A stretch of DNA of 64,000 bases from an uncultured Acidobacteriia bacterium (GTDB lineage: Bacteria > Acidobacteriota > Terriglobia > Bryobacterales > Bryobacteraceae), in NCBI GenBank assembly GCA_903929755.1, contig CAIYVZ010000003.1, positions 1-64,000 of the forward strand. Reading direction: 5' to 3'. Position numbers and translations under genes: made by a program. The notes under the pieces were generated by a model. The model was not told where the DNA came from, made no database searches, and worked only from the letters and a program-made list of their open reading frames with translations. Numbering within the stretch: position 1 is the first letter of the stretch; the number at the start of each line of letters is the position of its first letter. Positions 58,794 to 64,000 of this stretch are shown in pieces.

Positions 58794-60411
58794 TGTGCGG
58801 CACCTCCGTGTTGGAGTAATCGTAGACTTCAGTGGTCACTACTGGCGTTACCTCAAAATTTGCGGTCGGAGGAGGCGAGGATGTCTGCCACTCCAGTGTC
58901 GTCGCACCCCAGGGATTATCACCAGCCTTGGCACCATACTTCAAAGACCACAAGAAATAAACACCGGGGATCAAATAGCCAAGTCCCAAGACAGCTGCGC
59001 CACCAGAAGAGAGCACATTCAGGACCTGAAATTCCACCGGATACACGTGATAACGGCGGGGCATACCCAAGTAGCCAAGAACGAACTGGGGGAAGAAGGT
59101 CAGATTGAAGCCGATGAACACCAGGCAGCAGGCAACTTTCGCCCAAAGCTGCGAGTACATCCGGCCCGTAATCTTCGGCCACCAATAATGGAGGCCTGCC
59201 ATGTAACCCATGATGGCACCGCCGACCATGACGTAGTGAAAGTGAGCGACCACAAAGTAAGTGTCGGTCACATGTACATCCAGACCCATCGCGGCCAGGA
59301 AGAGCCCGGTTAATCCACCAACCGTGAAGAGGCCGATGAATCCAAGCGCGTAAAGCATGGGTGCCGTGAGCCGTACCTGGCCTTTATACATCGTGGCAGC
59401 CCAGTTGAAAATCTTAATCGCCGACGGTATGGCCAGGATATAGGTCAGAATGGAGAACACCATACCGGCATATGCAGACTGGCTCGACACATAGAGGTGA
59501 TGCCCCCATACCAGGAAGCCGAAGACCGCGATTGCCACTGAAGAGAAGGCGATGAAGGTGTATCCGAATGGCTTCTTGGAACAGAAGGTGGACACAACTT
59601 CAGAGATCACACCCATCGAGGGCAGAATCATGATGTAAACAGCAGGGTGCGAGTAGAACCAAAACAGATGTTGGAACAGAACCGGATCACCACCATAGGC
59701 AGGATCAAAGAACCCGATATGGAGACCACGCTCAAGCATCAGCATGAACAAGGTGACAGCGATAACCGGTGTCCCCAGAATCATGATCACGCTGGTGGCG
59801 TAATGTGCCCAAACAAAAAGCGGCAGGCGGAACCAGGTCAACCCAGGAGCACGCATACGGTGAACAGTAACAATAAAGTTCAGCCCGGTAAGGATCGAGG
59901 AGAAACCCGCCACGAAGGCAGCCATCGCGGTCAATACGACATAGCCGTTTGAGTATGTAGTACTCAATGGCGTATAAAAGGTCCATCCGGTATCCACGCC
60001 ACCCGTAGCCAGAACCACCACACCCAGCGTGCCGCCAAGCATGTATACATACCAACTCAACAGGTTGATTCTGGGGAACGCCAAATCCTTCGCGCCGATC
60101 ATCAAAGGCAACAGGAAGTTACCCAGGATTGCAGGGATGGAAGGAATCAGAAAGAAGAAGATCATTACCACGCCGTGCGCAGTAAAGACCTTGTTATAGG
60201 TATTGGAATCCAACAGATCGCCAGCGGGAGTGGTTAGCTCCAGACGGATCAGGGCCGCAAAAAGGCCGCCGACAATGAAAAATACGGTCACTGAGAGCAA
60301 GTACAAGAGCGCTATGCGCTTGTGATCCTGCGTCAGAAGCCAGCTCTTTAGGCCGTGCTCCGCATTCATGTAATTCTTTTCTTCCTTTACAGGTACAGTC
60401 GCCGCTATCAT
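58786..60411 (-). CDS. ctaD: Cytochrome c oxidase subunit I, type A2 haem-copper oxidase
   Basis: The 541-residue catalytic subunit with 12 membrane helices; reduces oxygen and pumps protons. Haem and copper ligands are present: H79 (HGVVMIFF), H255 and Y259 in [10 protein letters not shown]304-H305 (VWGHHLYV), H390 and H392 ([12 protein letters not shown]). The D-channel glutamate of HPEVY is replaced by alanine and preceded by Y253-S254, the YSHPAVY form that defines type A2 oxidases such as Rhodothermus caa3. The K-channel lysine is kept ([10 protein letters not shown]). The first ATG (60411) has GGGGA upstream; M15 is another possible start. It follows subunit II by 19 bases. Confidence 0.95.
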   Translation of the reverse strand: MIAATVPVKEEKNYMNAEHGLKSWLLTQDHKRIALLYLLSVTVFFIVGGLFAALIRLELTTPAGDLLDSNTYNKVFTAHGVVMIFFFLIPSIPAILGNFLLPLMIGAKDLAFPRINLLSWYVYMLGGTLGVVVLATGGVDTGWTFYTPLSTTYSNGYVVLTAMAAFVAGFSSILTGLNFIVTVHRMRAPGLTWFRLPLFVWAHYATSVIMILGTPVIAVTLFMLMLERGLHIGFFDPAYGGDPVLFQHLFWFYSHPAVYIMILPSMGVISEVVSTFCSKKPFGYTFIAFSSVAIAVFGFLVWGHHLYVSSQSAYAGMVFSILTYILAIPSAIKIFNWAATMYKGQVRLTAPMLYALGFIGLFTVGGLTGLFLAAMGLDVHVTDTYFVVAHFHYVMVGGAIMGYMAGLHYWWPKITGRMYSQLWAKVACCLVFIGFNLTFFPQFVLGYLGMPRRYHVYPVEFQVLNVLSSGGAAVLGLGYLIPGVYFLWSLKYGAKAGDNPWGATTLEWQTSSPPPTANFEVTPVVTTEVYDYSNTEVPHIV

Positions 60412-60430
60412 TCGTATTTCCCCGGCATAC

Positions 60431-61513
60431 TCATTTGTTGCCCGCCGATGTGGGGGCTGTTACGGGCGTGGCGGCTCTGGCCGCCCCGCGCCCCGCTGTT
60501 GGTGCAGTCGAATTTGTGGTCACCGAAGCGGGTGGCACCGTATTGGGTGCGCCCTGCTTCAATCCCATCGATTTGACGTAAGCGATCAGTTTCAGCATGC
60601 CCTCGTCCGAGATCAACCCTTTAAAGGTGGGCATGACGTCATCAAAACCAGCCACGAGCTTCGCTTGCGGATACATCACAGATTCCCGGATGTAGGACTC
60701 ATCGGCTTTTACGGCGGTGCCATCTTTCAGGTCCACTCGCGACCCGTACAGGCCATTCAGATTCGGCCCGCGTCCAATGCCGTTGTTCACCGCGCTCGCG
60801 TGACAGTTGCCGCATCCGAGTTGATTGAACAGCGATTGACCCTGTTCCGCCATCGAACCCTCGCCGCTACCGGCCGCAAGCCACTGAGAATAATCCGCTT
60901 CGTTCATCACGTAGACGGTACCGATCATTTCCGAATGCTTGGTACCGCAGTATTCAGCGCAGAAAATATGGTAGGCGCCAGTCTTCGTCGCCTTGAACCA
61001 TTCGGTAGTATATTTGCCCGGAAGAACGTCTGCCTTGGTCCGGAACGCCGGGATGTAGAAGTCATGAATCACATCTTCCGAGGTCATGGTCAGCTTGATA
61101 TTTCGATTCAGTGGAATATGCAACTCGTTAATTTCACGAGCACCTTCCATGTGCTGAACCTTCCACATCCACTGTTTTCCCGTAACGTAAATCTCCATGG
61201 AATCGGCTGGAGGCCGGGACTGAGTGAAGTAAATACTCACGCCCCACACGAACATCACCATCGACAGCACCAGCGGAATCGCGGTCCATACGATTTCAAG
61301 GACCATGCCTCCGATGCTGTGATCGTCAGCCGGCTTGAATGTCGGCTTGATTCCCGGACGGTGCCGGTACTTAATCGCAAAGAAAATAATGAGGAAGGCA
61401 ATTAGGAGCGAGAATAGGGCGCTAATGAGCACCATGAACGCATATAACGCGTCCACCTGGCCGGCTATCGACGACGCCGCTTCCGGAAATAGCTGAAAAC
61501 TTTGATCTGGCAT
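60431..61513 (-). CDS. ctaC: Cytochrome c oxidase subunit II with fused cytochrome c (caa3 type)
   Basis: A 360-residue subunit II. Two N-terminal membrane helices (about 22-47 and 72-97) anchor a CuA domain with ligands H150, C185, E187, C189, H193 and M196 ([13 protein letters not shown]). The last 130 residues are a haem c domain, C234-G-N-C237-H238, with a methionine in [10 protein letters not shown] as likely axial ligand. The protein thus takes electrons directly from its donor, here probably alternative complex III. I chose ATG 61513; a GTG one codon earlier is possible. It ends in a Thr/Ala/Pro-rich tail. Confidence 0.95.
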   Translation of the reverse strand: MPDQSFQLFPEAASSIAGQVDALYAFMVLISALFSLLIAFLIIFFAIKYRHRPGIKPTFKPADDHSIGGMVLEIVWTAIPLVLSMVMFVWGVSIYFTQSRPPADSMEIYVTGKQWMWKVQHMEGAREINELHIPLNRNIKLTMTSEDVIHDFYIPAFRTKADVLPGKYTTEWFKATKTGAYHIFCAEYCGTKHSEMIGTVYVMNEADYSQWLAAGSGEGSMAEQGQSLFNQLGCGNCHASAVNNGIGRGPNLNGLYGSRVDLKDGTAVKADESYIRESVMYPQAKLVAGFDDVMPTFKGLISDEGMLKLIAYVKSMGLKQGAPNTVPPASVTTNSTAPTAGRGAARAATPVTAPTSAGNK

Positions 61514-61533
61514 CACAATTCAGGCGGCAGCCC

Positions 61534-62484
61534 TTAGGCAGCCCGGCTTCCTTTCTGCCGGCTTTCCCGACGCAGCATGATAAACACGAATCCCCCAAGC
61601 ATTAAAACGGTGGCACCTCCCGCCACGCGCAAGAGACCGAGCGCGTATGGCGTGTACTTCGCCGAGTGCGGATCGAAGTGGTAGCAAAACAGCAGAATCT
61701 GGTCCACTGCATTGCCAATCTTGTTGTGTGACGCCTCAACCATTGCGAGGCGCATGTCTTTCGGCGAATAATCAATGCCGTAGAAATATTTCGAAAGACG
61801 CCCCTCGGGCGTCAAGATATAGATGGCGCTCGCATGAGCAAACTGGCCGGTATGGGCGTCCCAGGTATAGCGAAAACCTACCGAATCCGTGACCCGCTTC
61901 ACTGACTCCACGTCACCGGTCAAAAAGTGCCAGTTGGCACCAGCTTCCGGGTGGCCATAACTTTTCAGATATACCGCTTTTTTCGCCGCCGCCTGCGCCG
62001 AGGTTTCCCGAGCGTCGAAGCTGATGGCGACCACGTCGTACTCAGTTCCCGGGGTAAAGCGGAGAACCTTGGCGGCGCGAACCACACCGTTTAGAATCTG
62101 GGTGCAAAGCATGGGGCACTCGTAGTAAACGAGTGCAAGAACCACAGGCCGCTTCCCGAAGTAGGCTCCGAGGGGCACAGTGTGGCCGGTTTCGTCACGA
62201 AATGGCGCGTCGAGGGGTAACTGGGAATCCAACTTCTGTTCGATGGTGACGCTCTTCAGGGGCAGAGGCCGATCCATACCCTTCATATTCAGGAGATCCT
62301 GGGTAGGAGCGTTGCGGCCTGCGTTGATCGTTACGCCCTCTTCTGAGCGTAGCGGTTCCGGATAGCCAGGAAGGTTATCCTGACCCATCGCGGATACCGC
62401 GCCAAACAACAGCAACACCCCAAGTGCGCTACCTGCGAGGTAACGAACTGTGGTGCCCGCCGAATTGTACTTCAATCGAGTCAT
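61534..62484 (-). CDS. SCO1/SenC-family copper chaperone
   Basis: A 316-residue protein that delivers copper to the CuA site of oxidase. It has an N-terminal signal or anchor (YLAGSALGVLLLFGAVSAMG), the thioredoxin-fold copper motif C123-P-M-L-C127 in VYYECPMLCTQ, and the third ligand H217 in GQFAHASAIYILTPEG. Unusually for SCO it also has a C-terminal membrane helix (GGATVLMLGGFVFIMLRR), a form common in oxidase operons with alternative complex III. It overlaps the gene before it by four bases (ATGA) and precedes subunit II by 20. Confidence 0.9.
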   Translation of the reverse strand: MTRLKYNSAGTTVRYLAGSALGVLLLFGAVSAMGQDNLPGYPEPLRSEEGVTINAGRNAPTQDLLNMKGMDRPLPLKSVTIEQKLDSQLPLDAPFRDETGHTVPLGAYFGKRPVVLALVYYECPMLCTQILNGVVRAAKVLRFTPGTEYDVVAISFDARETSAQAAAKKAVYLKSYGHPEAGANWHFLTGDVESVKRVTDSVGFRYTWDAHTGQFAHASAIYILTPEGRLSKYFYGIDYSPKDMRLAMVEASHNKIGNAVDQILLFCYHFDPHSAKYTPYALGLLRVAGGATVLMLGGFVFIMLRRESRQKGSRAA

Positions 62485-63002
62485 TGAGAGATCTTTTCGA
62501 GTGTTCTTCCGCCGCTGGCGTCCGAGGGAATACTCCGGTATCCACCATTCGCGCCAGCCGGACTCGGCCGGGACGGAAGGCCTTTCGCGGCCACCAAATC
62601 TATAGCCACAGCCACCGGCACACGTACGGTTCCCTTGGTTGTGTCCACCCAGCCGTAACTGGTCAAAAGGGCATCCTCAGAATTGCGAAGTTCTTCCAGT
62701 TCCACTTTCGGGAGTTCCGGAAGTGCGGCCGTACCTTTCGATACGCCGCTGAGCCGAGGCTCCGGAGGTAACAGTTGGCGATCTTTCGTCATAGCTGGGC
62801 GATTCGGAGGGTTTACCGCGTCCTCTCGTTTCCCGAGGTAAGCGAACATACCCCACACCATTACCACCACGACGAGACAGCAAATGACCATGCCAATGCC
62901 ATAGCCAGCTACCTGAAAGATATCGATATCCGAACGCTCATGCGAAACATGTGCGCTGTTATCTTGTTCGGGCTCGTGATGTTTATTAGTGATCTCTGCC
63001 AT
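62481..63002 (-). CDS. Membrane-anchored protein of the alternative complex III/oxidase cluster
   Basis: A 173-residue protein with a soluble His-rich start, one membrane helix (about 31-55, VAGYGIGMVICCLVVVVMVW) and a periplasmic C-terminus. The segment PPEPRLSGVSKG, followed later by EELRNSEDALLTSYGWVDTT and VRVPVAVAIDLVAAKGLP, is a pattern I know from proteins encoded between ActF and SCO in Acidobacteria and Bacteroidetes; no haem site exists. Function unknown, probably an assembly or accessory subunit. It overlaps actF by 17 bases and the SCO gene by four. Confidence 0.75.
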   Translation of the reverse strand: MAEITNKHHEPEQDNSAHVSHERSDIDIFQVAGYGIGMVICCLVVVVMVWGMFAYLGKREDAVNPPNRPAMTKDRQLLPPEPRLSGVSKGTAALPELPKVELEELRNSEDALLTSYGWVDTTKGTVRVPVAVAIDLVAAKGLPSRPSPAGANGGYRSIPSDASGGRTLEKISQ

Positions 63003-64000
63003 GATTCAACGCCTTAACAAAGTCCGGGGCTCCAATCGGCAGCAAGCGCTGCGAACCCAGGTTCCGGAAGAATAACGCCAGCCATAGACCACCAAAACCA
63101 ACAGGAGCGGTCACATCGAGCCAGGAGAAAATCAGTTGCGGGTGGTCCACACTCGTGAAGTTTGGCTCCACAAGAGCATACACATCCACCGCGTGGATCA
63201 CGATCAGGTAAATGGCGATCGCCTGCACAATGTTCTTGGTCTTCTTGGCCGGCTGAGAGATCAGCAGGAAGAAGGGCAACATAAAGTGGCCAATCAGCAG
63301 AAGAACAGATACCCAGCCGAAGCCGCCGTTCCATCGCTTGATGTACCACATCACTTCGGTAGGCAGGTTGGCCGAATAAGTGATCAGGATTTGCGAGAAG
63401 TTCAGATAGGCCCACAACATCACCAGAGCAAAGAGCAACTTCCCAAGATCATGGAAGTGTTTCTTCGTGATGGCGTGGTGCATGGGTTCGTCGGCGGTCA
63501 GTTTTACCAAAACGGCGATCATAACCGCCATCGTTGTAAGACCCCATCCGATAATTACCAGGAAACCATAAATAGTGGAGGTCCATTTAGGTTCCAGCAC
63601 CATCATGTAATCAATGCCGCAGAATGTCATCAAAAGAAAGAACATCAGGAGGCCGGGCGCGCTGAGCGCTTCGAGCCGGGCCGAGATCTTCATCGACTTC
63701 GTCTCATCTTCTTCTTTGGACCACTTGGTCAGCAGATAGGTGAAGCCAATCAGAAAAGCTGTGTAGATCACCCAACGTCCCCACATGAATGGGACATTCA
63801 GGTAGAGTTCCTTCGCCTGGATGACCTTGTCGGCCAGGCCGGCGGGCGTCGCCCACCAGTAGAGCTTGTCAACCCAAATCAATAGCGGCAGGAAGCCAAA
63901 ACTCATCACATACAGTGTCTTGGCACCGGCTTCCAGGGGCCGGCGAATGACAGTACCCCAGGCACCACCCGTCAGGTATTGAACCATCAGGAAGCCAAGG
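62986..64000 (-). CDS. actF: ActF, quinol-oxidising membrane subunit of alternative complex III (partial)
   Basis: The window edge cuts its 5' end; 338 codons are visible, reading through the edge without a clear start. Eight or more membrane helices are seen (YVMSFGFLPLLIWVDKLYWW; WVIYTAFLIGFTYLLTKWS; LLMFFLLMTFCGIDYMMVLE; YGFLVIIGWGLTTMAVMIAV; LLFALVMLWAYLNFSQILIT; VLLLIGHFMLPFFLLIS). The WAYLNFSQ and NVPFMWGRW segments identify the NrfD/PsrC-type ActF subunit. It oxidises quinol and passes electrons via the complex's haems to the downstream caa3 oxidase. The other act genes should lie just beyond the right edge. Confidence 0.88.
   Translation of the reverse strand, partial: LGFLMVQYLTGGAWGTVIRRPLEAGAKTLYVMSFGFLPLLIWVDKLYWWATPAGLADKVIQAKELYLNVPFMWGRWVIYTAFLIGFTYLLTKWSKEEDETKSMKISARLEALSAPGLLMFFLLMTFCGIDYMMVLEPKWTSTIYGFLVIIGWGLTTMAVMIAVLVKLTADEPMHHAITKKHFHDLGKLLFALVMLWAYLNFSQILITYSANLPTEVMWYIKRWNGGFGWVSVLLLIGHFMLPFFLLISQPAKKTKNIVQAIAIYLIVIHAVDVYALVEPNFTSVDHPQLIFSWLDVTAPVGFGGLWLALFFRNLGSQRLLPIGAPDFVKALNHGRDH

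Overview
The window looks like a piece of an acidobacterial chromosome of the Solibacter/Bryobacter type (order Bryobacterales). This is inferred from gene content, not from a marker gene. The supporting content is: Oar-like TonB-dependent receptors with an N-terminal carboxypeptidase-regulatory domain, a CRTAC1/ASPIC-UnbV protein, planctomycete-type cytochrome families (DUF1549/DUF1553, DUF1587/1592/1588/1585) with DUF1501 and DUF1552 partners, a PEP-CTERM relic, and the end of an alternative complex III operon leading into a caa3 oxidase. Base composition is moderately high GC and even throughout; the only clear mobile DNA is an IS256-family end at the left edge.

Layout. 1-133: end of an IS256-type insertion sequence. 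190-6300: an Oar-like receptor whose 5' end is broken (no start codon, in-frame TGA), then a CRTAC1-like protein and a TPR protein. 6349-10375: sulfatase, dienelactone hydrolase-like protein and M28 peptidase, all on minus. 10463-17817 (minus): dabB-dabA-cysD-ppc, a DAB-type inorganic carbon importer beside PEP carboxylase, with a frameshifted cysD between them and a divergent LysR gene (17892-18794). 18863-31089: two planctomycete-cytochrome loci flanking a second Oar-like receptor. 31116-34431: Uma2 nuclease, alpha/beta hydrolase, sulfite-oxidase-like molybdoenzyme with a fused cytochrome. 34617-38114 (minus): acpP-fabF-etfB-etfA, divergent from trmJ. 39053-40144: GGDEF protein.

40208-53497 (minus) is the most unusual block. 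It holds seven tightly packed or overlapping genes, in transcription order: a vWA/GATase-like membrane protein; a secreted caspase-fold protein with no cysteine at all; a TPR protein with a gluzincin site; a MoxR ATPase; a DUF58 protein; a BatA-like vWA protein; and a 1341-residue membrane protein with very long Gln/Gly repeats. It is a MoxR-DUF58-vWA system with an apparent pseudo-protease and a real-looking protease built in, and it is my main candidate for something not well described.

53498-57684: small AT-hook-like protein, PEP-CTERM relic, zincin-like secreted protein, tRNA-Ser(GGA), FecR-like protein, orphan CheY-type receiver. 57772-64000 (minus): the respiratory operon, ActF (cut by the window edge), a small membrane protein, SCO1/SenC, caa3 subunit II (with cytochrome c domain), subunit I (type A2, YSHPAVY motif), subunit III and subunit IV.

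All family names come from motif and sequence recognition by eye; no database search was run.
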